A stretch of 64,000 nucleotides of DNA, taken from the NCBI RefSeq assembly GCF_007474605.1, contig NZ_VHKL01000002.1, positions 1 through 64,000 on the forward strand. The letters are read 5' to 3'. Positions 45,806 to 54,442 of this stretch are shown piece after piece. Under the pieces are notes generated by a model, which saw nothing but the letters and a program-made list of their open reading frames with translations, was not told the DNA's origin and ran no database searches. The position numbers and the translations under genes were made by a program. Numbering within the stretch: position 1 is the first letter of the stretch; each line of letters starts with the position of its first letter. Source of the stretch: Rhodoligotrophos appendicifer. Its GTDB lineage: Bacteria > Pseudomonadota > Alphaproteobacteria > Rhizobiales > Im1.

Positions 45806-46189
45806 ATGAAGGGAAAGTTCGCAGGATTGGCGGGGTTTGCGGCGGTGACGTTGCTGGCGCATGGCGGCGTATTGGCCGGCAACAGCAACCCGATCTTCCA
45901 ATATAAGGGCAATCGCTTCATCATCCAGTCGGAACAAACAGATAAAGTCCTGCAGCTGCACGCCTATCGCGCCGCCGGATCGGCCGTCTGGGAGCCGTTC
46001 GGGACGGCGGTCATTCCCCTTGCCGAGGTCAAGAGGCGGAAGGCGGCGATTGCCGGCAACCACGGTTCGGGATCCATCGTCGAACGGATCTTTTTCACGG
46101 GACGGCGGGTGGGCACCAGTACTGTCGATCTCAATGACCCCCTCAATACGCAGCTTTATCGGGCTCCGGAAGGAAACGATTGGGATTAG
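45806..46189 (+). CDS. Hypothetical secreted protein
   Basis: 127 residues. A signal peptide covers about 1-24 (AGLAGFAAVTLLAHGGVLAG), followed by a basic, beta-rich mature part with no recognised domain. A consensus -10 element TATAAT lies at 45750-45755, 50 bases upstream, but no good -35 accompanies it. GAGAG touches the ATG, so translation may be weak. The gene is divergent from the helical orphan at 45634. Confidence 0.55.
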   Translation: MKGKFAGLAGFAAVTLLAHGGVLAGNSNPIFQYKGNRFIIQSEQTDKVLQLHAYRAAGSAVWEPFGTAVIPLAEVKRRKAAIAGNHGSGSIVERIFFTGRRVGTSTVDLNDPLNTQLYRAPEGNDWD

Positions 46190-46388
46190 CGGGGCCGCAA
46201 GGGGGCACCGGGAGATCCGTGCTGTCCACTATTCGTAGGAAAAATTGGCGTGTCTGTCCTCTGACTCCTCTAAAGCGGTGGATGGCTGATGTGGTCACTC
46301 TTCCAGGGCAGGGGCAGAGGCCCCCAGCTCGTGACCCATCAGCAGGTCAGCCAAGGGCGCCAGGAAGCGCGACCTCGAGGAGCAGGAC

Positions 46389-47489
46389 ATGAAATTCGCG
46401 ATTGCCGTCAATATGGAACGCCTGGACCCGAGCCAGGACATGGTCACACTCAACAAAAATGCTCTGGAGCTCGTGAAGCTGGCGGAGCAGGGCGGCTTCG
46501 AGACGGCGTTCGCTGCCGAACACCACACGATTGAGATGACGGTGGCGCCGAACCCATTCCTGATCCTGGCGCATTGGGGCGAGCATACGAGCCGCATCCG
46601 GCTGGGGACCGCGACTGTCGTCGCTCCTTATTGGCACCCGATCCGGTTGGCCGGGGAGGCTGCGTACACGGATATTCTCATCGATGGACGGCTCGAGCTC
46701 GGTATCGCGCGCGGCGCCTTTCAGTATGAATTCAGCCGCATGGCGCCCGGCATCAAGGACCGGGACGGGGCGCCCTATCTGAAGGAGATCGTGCCCGCGA
46801 TCAAGGCGCTGTGGGAGGGCGATTACGCCCATGAGGGCCAGTTCTGGAGCTTTCCGACCTCCACCTCGGCGCCGAAACCCTTGCAGAAACCGCATCCGCC
46901 GATCTGGATTGCCGCGCGCGACCCGGATACATTCGACTGGGCGGTGAAGAACGGCGCCAACATCATGTCGACGCCGCTGTCGCGCCCGCCGTCGGAGGTG
47001 ACGATCTTGGGTGAGCGGTTGCGTGCGACCCTGCGAAACAATCCCACCGTCCCGCGGCCGCGCTTCATGATGCTGCGCAGCGCCGCGGTGCTCGACAAGG
47101 GAGAGGACTGGCGCGTTCCGGTGGACGCGGCAATCCTGCATGGGCGGCATTTCGAGAATCTGTTCCGCACCGACGGCGTCGTTCGCAACGGCTTCACCCA
47201 GCCGATGGACATTTCCGCACAAAGCAGCAGCGGGAATTATGATGCCGAGCAGCTCCGCGAAAGCTTGCTCATCGGAACGCCCGACGAGGTGGTGGAAAAG
47301 CTCGGGCTCTATGAGGCCGCGGGCGTCGACCTGTTCTGCTACGGCGCCAATATCGGGCTGCCGTTCAAGCAAGCGGTCCGGTCGCTCGAGCTGTTCATCG
47401 AACGTGTGATGCCGCATTTCGCCGAGCCGGGACAGAGGCCGGGCCGCGCATCGCAGGGCCGCCAAGCCCAGGCCGTCGCAGCCGTTTGA
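46389..47489 (+). CDS. LLM-class flavin-dependent (luciferase-like) oxidoreductase
   Basis: 366 residues. FETAFAAEHHTIEM, RLGTATVVAPYWHPIRLAGE and DGRLELGIARGAFQYE are luciferase-family signatures; PPIWIAARDPDTFDWA is also typical. It is a distant relative of the gene at 34880. It heads a module with a complete importer, which suggests that the imported compound is its substrate. No flavin reductase is nearby. AGGAG seven bases before ATG 46389 fixes the start. The 199 bases upstream hold no gene or clear palindrome. Confidence 0.88.
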   Translation: MKFAIAVNMERLDPSQDMVTLNKNALELVKLAEQGGFETAFAAEHHTIEMTVAPNPFLILAHWGEHTSRIRLGTATVVAPYWHPIRLAGEAAYTDILIDGRLELGIARGAFQYEFSRMAPGIKDRDGAPYLKEIVPAIKALWEGDYAHEGQFWSFPTSTSAPKPLQKPHPPIWIAARDPDTFDWAVKNGANIMSTPLSRPPSEVTILGERLRATLRNNPTVPRPRFMMLRSAAVLDKGEDWRVPVDAAILHGRHFENLFRTDGVVRNGFTQPMDISAQSSSGNYDAEQLRESLLIGTPDEVVEKLGLYEAAGVDLFCYGANIGLPFKQAVRSLELFIERVMPHFAEPGQRPGRASQGRQAQAVAAV

Positions 47490-47525
47490 GCGTGTCGATC
47501 AACAAGCAAAGAAGGAGGGAGTATA

Positions 47526-48647
47526 ATGACAGACAGGATCAAGGCCCTTGCAGACATCATCTCGCGACAGGGCCTGTCGCGACGGACTTTCATGGTGGGA
47601 ACAGGGGCCGCGCTGGGTGCCACGGCGCTGTCCGGAGCCCTGAGCTCGGCCTTCGCCGCCGATGAGTTCAAAGGCAAGACGGTCACCTTCGCCAGCTGGG
47701 GCGGGGCCTATCAGGACGCGCAGAAGATCTGCTATTGCGAGCCCTTCGCCGCGAAGACGGGGGCCACCGTCGTCCAGGACGGCCCGGTGAACGAAGCCAA
47801 GTTCCGGACCATGGTGGAAGCGGGAGACTCGGTCTGGGACGTCGTGGATGTCACCCACGAATTCCTCTATAGCGGCATCAAGAGCGGATTGTTCGAGAAG
47901 CTGGATGCCAGCAAGATCCACATGGACCGCATCAATCCCGCGTACCGGACCGATTACGGGGTGGGCGACATCGTCTGGTCCTACAATATCGGCTACAGCA
48001 CCAAGGCCTTTAAGGAAGGCGAGCATCCCAAGTCGTGGGCCGACATCTTTGATCTGGAGAAATTCCCGGGTTCGCGCACATTGAACGGCGACGGCCCGTC
48101 GGCCGTCTTCGAAGCTGCCGTCATGGCCGATGGCGTGCCGATGGACCAGGTCTACAAGGTTCTGGCCACCGAAGAGGGGGTGAAGCGCGCGCTGGCGAAG
48201 CTGGACACCATCCGCGACAAGACAATCTTCTGGGAGACCAATTCGCAGTCGCAGCAGCTGTTCACCGACGGCGAAGTGACCTGCGGCCTGATCCTGAACG
48301 GCCGCGCCTATGACGCGGCAAAGAAGGGGGCCGCCATCGCCATCGAGTGGAACCAGAACATCCAGTCGATCGACTATCTGGTCATCCCCAAGGGCGCGAA
48401 GAATGTCGAGGTCGCCATGGGCCTCATCGACGAGATGACGGTGGCCGAGAACCAGGCGAAGCTCGCGAACATGATCGCCTATTCACCGACCAACCCGGAG
48501 GCCTTCAAGGACATCGATCCGGCGATCGCCCCGTGGCTCTCGACGAGCAAGGAAAATGCCGCGAAGGGCTTTGTGATCGACGCCGTGTTCTGGCAGGATC
48601 ACCTGGAGAAGTACACGACCATCTGGGAAGAATGGAAGCTCGGCTGA
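47526..48647 (+). CDS. ABC solute-binding protein, PotD-like, TAT exported
   Basis: 373 residues. LSRRTFMVGTGAALGATAL is a twin-arginine signal with cleavage near AFA-ADE. KTVTFASWGGAYQDAQK begins the mature protein; later DSVWDVVDVTHEF, LFTDGEVTCGLILNGR and YLVIPKGAKNVE fit the SBP_bac_8 family. It shares the overall layout of the protein at 40428. GAAGGAGGG gives a strong ribosome site. A perfect 10-bp hairpin follows the stop. Confidence 0.9.
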   Translation: MTDRIKALADIISRQGLSRRTFMVGTGAALGATALSGALSSAFAADEFKGKTVTFASWGGAYQDAQKICYCEPFAAKTGATVVQDGPVNEAKFRTMVEAGDSVWDVVDVTHEFLYSGIKSGLFEKLDASKIHMDRINPAYRTDYGVGDIVWSYNIGYSTKAFKEGEHPKSWADIFDLEKFPGSRTLNGDGPSAVFEAAVMADGVPMDQVYKVLATEEGVKRALAKLDTIRDKTIFWETNSQSQQLFTDGEVTCGLILNGRAYDAAKKGAAIAIEWNQNIQSIDYLVIPKGAKNVEVAMGLIDEMTVAENQAKLANMIAYSPTNPEAFKDIDPAIAPWLSTSKENAAKGFVIDAVFWQDHLEKYTTIWEEWKLG

Positions 48648-48684
48648 CCCCGTCGCCGGCCGCTTCCTGAGGCTGTTGTCCCGG

Positions 48685-48709
48685 CCGCGCAGAATCCCGT
48701 TCTGCGCGG
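48685..48709 (+). other. 10-bp intercistronic hairpin after the second binding-protein gene
   Basis: CCGCGCAGAA (48685-48694) pairs exactly with TTCTGCGCGG (48700-48709) around TCCCG. It lies 37 bases after the binding-protein stop and 83 before the permease start, the same position as hairpins in the other transporter operons here. No U-run follows. Confidence 0.6.
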
Positions 48710-48791
48710 CAGCGCTTCGTGCCGCAGCTCGCCCGGATAAGTGCGCTTCAAAGCTTCGCCTCTCGGCAGAACCACGCAGAGACGAGATAGA

Positions 48792-49646
48792 GTGACCCAG
48801 ATAAGAGCAGGATCGACGGCGTTCAGGCTTTCCAGCGCAGGCTGGCTGGTGCTGCCGGCCGTCCTGCTTCTGGCCGCGTTCTTCGTCTATCCGGTGTTCT
48901 GGCTGCTCATGCGCAGCTTCTCCCAACCCGAATGGGGCGTGCAGAACTACCAGGCCCTGGTCGAGCGCACCGTCTATGCGCGCGTGCTCTGGAACACGAT
49001 CTCGATCTCCGGGCTCACCACCATAGGCTGCCTGCTAATCGGCTATCCGCTCGCCTATACCATGGCGACGGCGAGCGAGAGGACGCGGCGCATCCTCATC
49101 TTCGTGGTGCTGATTCCATTCTGGACAAGCCTCCTGGTGCGCACCTTCGCCTGGATGGTGATCCTGCAGAAGCAAGGGCTGATCAACGACCTGCTCATGG
49201 ATCTCGGCCTGATCTCGGCGCCGCTGGCGCTGATCTACAATCGTGCCGGCGTGCTGATCGGCATGATCCAGATCCTCCTGCCGTTCATGATCTTTCCGCT
49301 CTTCGCCGTGATGGTGCGCATCGACCAGAGCTATAGCTCGGCCGCCGCCACCCTGGGAGCGCCGCCGATGCGCAATTTCTTCCGGATCTACCTGCCGCTG
49401 TCGATGCCGGGGATCATCAGCGGCTCGACCTTGGTGTTCGTCAGCGCGCTGGGCTACTATATCACCCCCGCCCTGCTGGGCGGGCCGGCCGACCTGATGA
49501 TCGCGCAGCTCATCGAGCGCCAGATCGCGACTTTCGGAAATTGGGGAGTCGCGGGTGCGCTGTCGCTGGTGCTGCTCGCCACGACGGTGCTCATCCTGGG
49601 CCTGGTGCAGCGCTTTGCCGGTGTCCGCACCGCATGGGGGCGCTGA
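48792..49646 (+). CDS. ABC transporter permease, PotB-like
   Basis: 284 residues, six membrane helices. WTSLLVRTFAWMVILQKQG is the PotB-type loop and SSAAATLGAPPMRNFFRIYLPLS the EAA motif. GTG 48792 was chosen because purine-rich GAGACGAGA precedes it; GTG 48741 is in frame but less convincing and would add 17 residues. It is coupled to the next permease, whose ATG is three bases after its stop. Confidence 0.87.
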   Translation: MTQIRAGSTAFRLSSAGWLVLPAVLLLAAFFVYPVFWLLMRSFSQPEWGVQNYQALVERTVYARVLWNTISISGLTTIGCLLIGYPLAYTMATASERTRRILIFVVLIPFWTSLLVRTFAWMVILQKQGLINDLLMDLGLISAPLALIYNRAGVLIGMIQILLPFMIFPLFAVMVRIDQSYSSAAATLGAPPMRNFFRIYLPLSMPGIISGSTLVFVSALGYYITPALLGGPADLMIAQLIERQIATFGNWGVAGALSLVLLATTVLILGLVQRFAGVRTAWGR

Positions 49647-49648
49647 GC

Positions 49649-50452
49649 ATGAGCGGTGGCACGGAACATTGGTGGCGCCGGCTCCGGGCAGTCGTGTGCG
49701 GGCTGACGATCGTTTATCTGGTGGCCCCGCTCATCATCGTCCTCATCATCTCGTTCAGCTCGGCGCCGTTCCTGACCTTCCCGCCGCCGGGGCTGTCACT
49801 GCAGTGGTACGAGAACCTGTTCAACAACCCGATGTGGTTCGGCTCGCTGATCACGAGCGTCAAGATCATGATCCCCACCGCGATCCTCGCCACGGTGCTG
49901 GGCACGGCCGCGTCCTATGCCCTGGCGCGGTCGAACTTCGCGGGCAAGTTCCTGGTCTCGGGTTTCGTCATGGCGCCGATGATCGTGCCGGTCATCATCA
50001 TCGCCATCGGCCTGTTCGGCGTGTTCCGCGCCATTGGCCTGTTCGGGACGCTCACCGGTCTGATCATCGCGCATACGGTGTTGAGCATTCCCTACGTGTT
50101 CGCGACCGTCTCCGGCGCCCTGAGCCTTGTGGATCGCCGCCTTGAGGATGCTGCAAGCACATTGGGCGCGCCGCCCTGGACCTGCTTTCGCCGCATCACC
50201 CTGCCGCTGATCCTGCCGGCGATCCTGTCGGGGCTGCTGTTCGCCATGGTCGTCTCCTTCGACGAACTCGTGGTGTCGCTGTTCATCAGCTCGCCCACGG
50301 TCCGGCCGGTGACCGTGCAGATGTGGTCGAACATCCGCGGCGCCGTCGACCCGACCATCGCCGCCGTCGCCACCCTGTTGTTCTGCTTCTCGATCTTCGC
50401 CCTCATCGCCGAAAGCCTCGCCCGCCGGCGTTCGGATCCTTCAGGAAGGTAA
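49649..50452 (+). CDS. ABC transporter permease, PotC-like
   Basis: 267 residues, six membrane helices. IVLIISFSSAPFLTFPPPGLSLQWYENL is the first loop, DAASTLGAPPWTCFRRITLPLI the EAA loop, and SFDELVVSLF is typical of PotC-group permeases. ATG 49649 follows GGGGG. It forms the importer's heterodimeric channel with the gene before it. Ten bases separate it from the ATPase gene. Confidence 0.88.
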   Translation: MSGGTEHWWRRLRAVVCGLTIVYLVAPLIIVLIISFSSAPFLTFPPPGLSLQWYENLFNNPMWFGSLITSVKIMIPTAILATVLGTAASYALARSNFAGKFLVSGFVMAPMIVPVIIIAIGLFGVFRAIGLFGTLTGLIIAHTVLSIPYVFATVSGALSLVDRRLEDAASTLGAPPWTCFRRITLPLILPAILSGLLFAMVVSFDELVVSLFISSPTVRPVTVQMWSNIRGAVDPTIAAVATLLFCFSIFALIAESLARRRSDPSGR

Positions 50453-50462
50453 AGTCCCCGAC

Positions 50463-51563
50463 ATGACGTCCGATTCCCATACCGACACGATCCTCGCCCT
50501 CAAGGGCGTCAGGAAGGTCTATGGCGAGACGGTTGCCGTGGACGATGTGGATCTCGCGCTGCGCAAGGGCGAGTTCCTGACCTTCCTCGGTCCTTCCGGC
50601 TCCGGCAAGACAACGACGCTGGCGATGGTCGCGGGACTTCAGAGCCCGAGCGCAGGAACGATCCTGCTCGACGGACAACCCCTGGGGCCACTGCCGCCCT
50701 ATCAACGCAACATCGGCATGGTGTTCCAGCATTATGCGCTGTTCCCGCATATGACGGTCGCCGGCAATGTCGCCTTTCCCCTGGAGATGCGACGGCTCGG
50801 CAAGGCGGAGATCCGTCAGAAGGTCGCCGAAGCCCTTGCCCTGGTGGGGCTGCCGGATTTCGGCGCGCGCTATCCATCGCAGCTCTCCGGGGGCCAGCAG
50901 CAACGGGTAGCCCTGGCGCGCGCCATGGTCTTCCGGCCGCCGCTGCTGCTGATGGACGAGCCCTTGGGCGCCCTCGACAAGAAGCTGCGCGAGCAGATGC
51001 AGATCGAGATCATGCGGCTGCACCGCGACCTGCAGATGTCCGTCCTCTACGTCACGCACGACCAGGAGGAGGCCCTCGTGATGAGCGATCGGATCGCGGT
51101 GTTCAACAAGGGGCTCATCGAGCAGATGGGCACGGCGCAGGAGCTCTATGAGCGCCCGGTCACGCAGTTCGTCGCGGGATTTCTCGGCGATTCCAATTTC
51201 TTCGTGGGAAAGATTACCGCGGTCGACGAGGCTGGCTGTCTGGTGGACGGCCCGGATGGGCGCTTCCAGGCCCGCAACACGGCAGGGCTGAAGGTGGGAG
51301 ACGCCGCCGTCGTGGGGGTTCGGCCGGAACGGCTGTCGCTGCTGGCCGAGGGCGACGCCAGGGACAACATGGTCTCGGCACGGGTGACGGAAGTCATCTA
51401 TCTCGGCCAATCGCGAAAATACGTCATGAAGACGAAGCAGGGCACCGATGTCACCCTGCTCGAGCAGGCCGGCGCCGCCGATACAAGGCGCATTTCCACC
51501 GGCGACGAATTGCGCCTGGGCTGGGTGCCGGCGGAGGCCAATGCGCTGGCCCCGACGATCTGA
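50463..51563 (+). CDS. ABC transporter ATPase, PotA-like
   Basis: 366 residues. Walker [27 protein letters not shown], Walker B LLMDEP and YVTHDQEEA are canonical. The TOBE region from about residue 240 carries VGVRPERLSLL. It should act as a homodimer with the two preceding permeases. It ends the module begun by the luciferase-like gene at 46389; the PucR-type regulator follows after 64 bases. Confidence 0.93.
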   Translation: MTSDSHTDTILALKGVRKVYGETVAVDDVDLALRKGEFLTFLGPSGSGKTTTLAMVAGLQSPSAGTILLDGQPLGPLPPYQRNIGMVFQHYALFPHMTVAGNVAFPLEMRRLGKAEIRQKVAEALALVGLPDFGARYPSQLSGGQQQRVALARAMVFRPPLLLMDEPLGALDKKLREQMQIEIMRLHRDLQMSVLYVTHDQEEALVMSDRIAVFNKGLIEQMGTAQELYERPVTQFVAGFLGDSNFFVGKITAVDEAGCLVDGPDGRFQARNTAGLKVGDAAVVGVRPERLSLLAEGDARDNMVSARVTEVIYLGQSRKYVMKTKQGTDVTLLEQAGAADTRRISTGDELRLGWVPAEANALAPTI

Positions 51564-51627
51564 TCGGGTTCCCGGCGCCAGGGGCCCGCGGCCTCGCCAT
51601 GATCCTGGCTTGTGCTAAGATGACGGC

Positions 51628-53493
51628 ATGGCGAGCAGGACGACGATGAGAGGACCCTTGGCAGGCCGCGCCGGTGGCAGCGAGGGTGCCGTCGCGTTCA
51701 GCCACTTCAAGGGAACGCGGGAAATCGCGAGCCTGATCAATGAAGGTTCCGACCTCCAGACCATCTTCGAGCGGGTGGTGGTGGCGATCTGCGGGCATAC
51801 GACCTGGTCGCGGAGCGGGATCATGGCGGTCGACCGCGCCAGCGGATATTCCGTTCTGGTGGCGCGGTGCGAGCCGCAGGCGTCGAACGAGGGCGATCTG
51901 CCGAACCGCTGGCTCCTGGCGACCAGCCCCAGCCGCATCGTCGCCGAGACCAACCAGCCGATCGTCATCGACGATGCGCAGATCAGGCCCGAATATCCGG
52001 GCTATCAGGCGGATGCCCTGGCGCGCGGCTATCATACGGCGGTGATCCTGCCGCTGCGCTGTACCGACGAACATGACCGGCCCCTGGTGCTGTCGGTGAA
52101 TTCGGAACGCAAAGTGTTCGTGACGGCGGAGGAAGAGGATTTCCTGCTGACGATCTGCCATCTGGTGGCGATCGCCGTCCACAAGGTGAAGTCGCTGCAG
52201 GAGCAGCAGGAGATGACGGCACGCCTGGAGCGGACGCTGCGGGTCAATTCCAGCCTGCTCGAACGCGTCCTCGGCGGCAGCTCGATGCAGACCATCGCCG
52301 GGATCGTGGAGACGCTGCTGCAGGACGAGATCGTGATCCTCGACTTCACGACCGACAATACCTATGCGAACCGCTCCCCGACGGTCGAGCTCATCAGCGA
52401 TCACGAATGGCGCCTGGCGGTGAAGGGGCCCTTGGCAGACCTGCTCGCCCGCTTCGTCCAGATGAGCCGGCCCAACAATTTTCGGCTGCCGGTCTCCCTC
52501 GATCTGCGGCCGGCGGGGATCGACCTGGACTGCCCGGTGTTCGTCGAACCGCTGCAGATCGACGGGGAAACGGCCGGCGGCCTGATCATCTTCCCGCGCG
52601 GCGGGACGCTCAATGGCCTCGACCTGCTGATGGCGCAGGAGGCGAAGCTCTCCTTGAGCGCGCAGCTCATGCGGACCCATATCGATCTGCGCCGCCACGA
52701 GGGCGCCCTGAGCGAATTGTTCAGCCGGCTGTTCGAGGCCGACGGCGTCGACAGCCGCGAGACCTGCAGTCGCGCCAGCCGGCTCGGGGTCGACCTCAAC
52801 AGCCCCGCCCGGCTGCTGATGCTGGGGGAGTTCACCGGGCACGAAGGGGGACTGGGACCCCTGGTCCGCAGCCTGGCACGCATGGCCCAGGGCGCCAATA
52901 GCCGGGCCGTTCTCGTGGAGCAGAGCGGGGACCTGTTCTTCCATCTGCCCTCGGATAGCGACGACCCGCAGAGACTGCTCGCCACCCTCGGCCGGCAGCT
53001 GACAGACATGCTGCGCTGGCGCCATGGGGAGAGCCCGGTGATGGCCCTGGGGCCCGTGTGCCGGAGGCCGGAGGATTATCGTGCAGCGCGCGACCATTGC
53101 CGGCGGCTGCTGTCGCTTGCCCGCCTGTTCGGCCGGCGCGGTATCGTGAAACTGGAGGATTTCGGTCCGTTCGCGGTGCTCCTGTCGGCGGTCGATCCCA
53201 CAGCCGTGCGGGCTTTCGTCGGCGATATGCTGAGCCGCGTCGAGGCCTATGACCGCGAGCATGGCGGAGACCTCACGCGCACCACCAGCGCGTTCCTCGA
53301 GCGGGGCTACCGTTATCAGGCGACCGCGGATTCCCTGGGAATCCATGTCTCAACCCTGCGCTATCGGCTGGGGCGTCTCAATGAGCTGTTCGGGCTCGAC
53401 CTCGAAGACCCGCAGACCCGATTCGCCTTGTCCCTGGCCTTCCATCTGAAATCCATGACGGGTGCCGGTTCGACCGTGCCGGAGGCGGAGTAA
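51628..53493 (+). CDS. PucR/CdaR-type regulator with GAF sensor domain
   Basis: 621 residues. A GAF domain spans about 40-195 (SRSGIMAVDRASGYSVLVAR, HTAVILPLRC). A middle region (about 205-390) and a GGDEF-like regulatory segment follow. The C-terminal helix-turn-helix contains YQATADSLGIHVSTLRYRLG, the PucR signature. Such regulators activate purine, allantoin or aromatic degradation genes. It is downstream of and co-oriented with the importer module, which is its likely target. ATG 51628 has no strong ribosome site. Confidence 0.87.
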   Translation: MASRTTMRGPLAGRAGGSEGAVAFSHFKGTREIASLINEGSDLQTIFERVVVAICGHTTWSRSGIMAVDRASGYSVLVARCEPQASNEGDLPNRWLLATSPSRIVAETNQPIVIDDAQIRPEYPGYQADALARGYHTAVILPLRCTDEHDRPLVLSVNSERKVFVTAEEEDFLLTICHLVAIAVHKVKSLQEQQEMTARLERTLRVNSSLLERVLGGSSMQTIAGIVETLLQDEIVILDFTTDNTYANRSPTVELISDHEWRLAVKGPLADLLARFVQMSRPNNFRLPVSLDLRPAGIDLDCPVFVEPLQIDGETAGGLIIFPRGGTLNGLDLLMAQEAKLSLSAQLMRTHIDLRRHEGALSELFSRLFEADGVDSRETCSRASRLGVDLNSPARLLMLGEFTGHEGGLGPLVRSLARMAQGANSRAVLVEQSGDLFFHLPSDSDDPQRLLATLGRQLTDMLRWRHGESPVMALGPVCRRPEDYRAARDHCRRLLSLARLFGRRGIVKLEDFGPFAVLLSAVDPTAVRAFVGDMLSRVEAYDREHGGDLTRTTSAFLERGYRYQATADSLGIHVSTLRYRLGRLNELFGLDLEDPQTRFALSLAFHLKSMTGAGSTVPEAE

Positions 53494-53578
53494 CCATAAG
53501 AGGCCCGCCTGAGGGAATTCCCCTGGTGGCCGCGGCGCCCTCGCGTGATAATGCTTCACGGCGAAAGTGGAGTGAAAC

Positions 53579-54364
53579 ATGTTGCCGCGACAACAAACGG
53601 TGCTGGATACGGCCCGGCAGCTCGGGCGGGTCACGGTGGAAGGGCTGGCGGCCCAGTTCGGGGTCACGCCGCAGACGATTCGCAAGGACCTGAACGACCT
53701 CTGCGAGCGGAAGCTGCTCATCCGGGTCCATGGCGGGGCGATCCTGTCCTCGGGCATCGAGAATGTGGGCTATGACGCACGGCGCATGATCGCGCGCGAC
53801 GAGAAGGAGGCGATCGGGATCGCGGCGGCGGGCCTGGTTCCCGACAATGCCTCGCTGTTCGTGAATATCGGCACAACCACCGAAGCCGTGGCCCGGGCGC
53901 TGCTTCAGCATCATGGGCTGATGGTGATCACCAACAACCTCAATGTCGCCAGCCTGATGCGCGGATATTCACAGATCGAGGTGATCGTGGCCGGCGGCGT
54001 GGTGCGGCATGCGGATGGCGGCATCGTGGGGGAAGCGGCCGTGGACTTCATCCGCCAGTTCAAGGTCGACCATGCCGTGATCGGGGTGTCGGCCATCGAC
54101 AAGGACGGCGCCCTGCTGGACTACGATTATCGCGAAGTGAGGGTCGCCCAGGCGATCATGTCGAATGCGCGCAACGTCATCCTGGTGGCGGACGCCACCA
54201 AGTTCGAACGCTCCGCGCCGGTGAGGATCGGCCATCTCTCGCAAGTGGATGTCTTCGTCACCGACCGCTGCACGACGGAGGCGGTCCGAGACGTCTGTGC
54301 AGCCTCGGAAGTGCGGCTGATCGAAACCTCGCCCGGCCTGGAGACGGATTTCGCCTCCGCATAA
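53579..54364 (+). CDS. glpR: DeoR-family glycerol regulon repressor
   Basis: 261 residues. The N-terminal helix-turn-helix is GRVTVEGLAAQFGVTPQTIRKDL with LIRVHGGAI, and the sensor domain has NIGTTTEAVARAL and DADGGIVGEAA-type motifs of GlpR. It probably binds glycerol-3-phosphate and derepresses the downstream glp operon. GGAG seven bases before ATG 53579 supports the start. The gap to glpD contains TTTCG repeats that are good operator candidates. Confidence 0.9.
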   Translation: MLPRQQTVLDTARQLGRVTVEGLAAQFGVTPQTIRKDLNDLCERKLLIRVHGGAILSSGIENVGYDARRMIARDEKEAIGIAAAGLVPDNASLFVNIGTTTEAVARALLQHHGLMVITNNLNVASLMRGYSQIEVIVAGGVVRHADGGIVGEAAVDFIRQFKVDHAVIGVSAIDKDGALLDYDYREVRVAQAIMSNARNVILVADATKFERSAPVRIGHLSQVDVFVTDRCTTEAVRDVCAASEVRLIETSPGLETDFASA

Positions 54365-54366
54365 AG

Positions 54367-54398
54367 TTTCGGTTGAATTTCGTTTTCTTCCCTATACC
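54367..54398 (+). promoter_or_regulatory. Candidate glpD promoter with TTTCGNTT direct repeats
   Basis: TTTCGGTT (54367-54374) and TTTCGTTT (54378-54385) are direct repeats 11 bases apart, one helical turn, as expected for a DeoR-family site. TATACC (54393-54398) is a plausible -10 element; no clear -35 is seen. The repeats lie between glpR and glpD. Confidence 0.45.
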
Positions 54399-54430
54399 CT
54401 CGCCTTAAGCTTCGCAGCGAAAAAGCGAGG
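54398..54430 (+). other. Leader hairpin before glpD
   Basis: CCTCGC (54398-54403) pairs with GCGAGG (54425-54430), and TTCG (54411-54414) with CGAA (54418-54421) inside. The GGAGG ribosome site follows immediately (54434-54438). It may influence glpD translation or message stability. Confidence 0.35.
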
Positions 54431-54442
54431 CATGGAGGAAGG

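Noticed and set aside
51451-53346. A 631-codon open frame antisense to the PucR-type regulator
   Set aside because: Same composition signature of a GC-rich shadow frame; the + strand gene has a clear GAF domain and helix-turn-helix.
53513-53522. Palindrome GGGAATTCCC before glpR
   Set aside because: Only ten bases, no second copy, and far from a promoter-like element; expected by chance in 64 kb of similar features.
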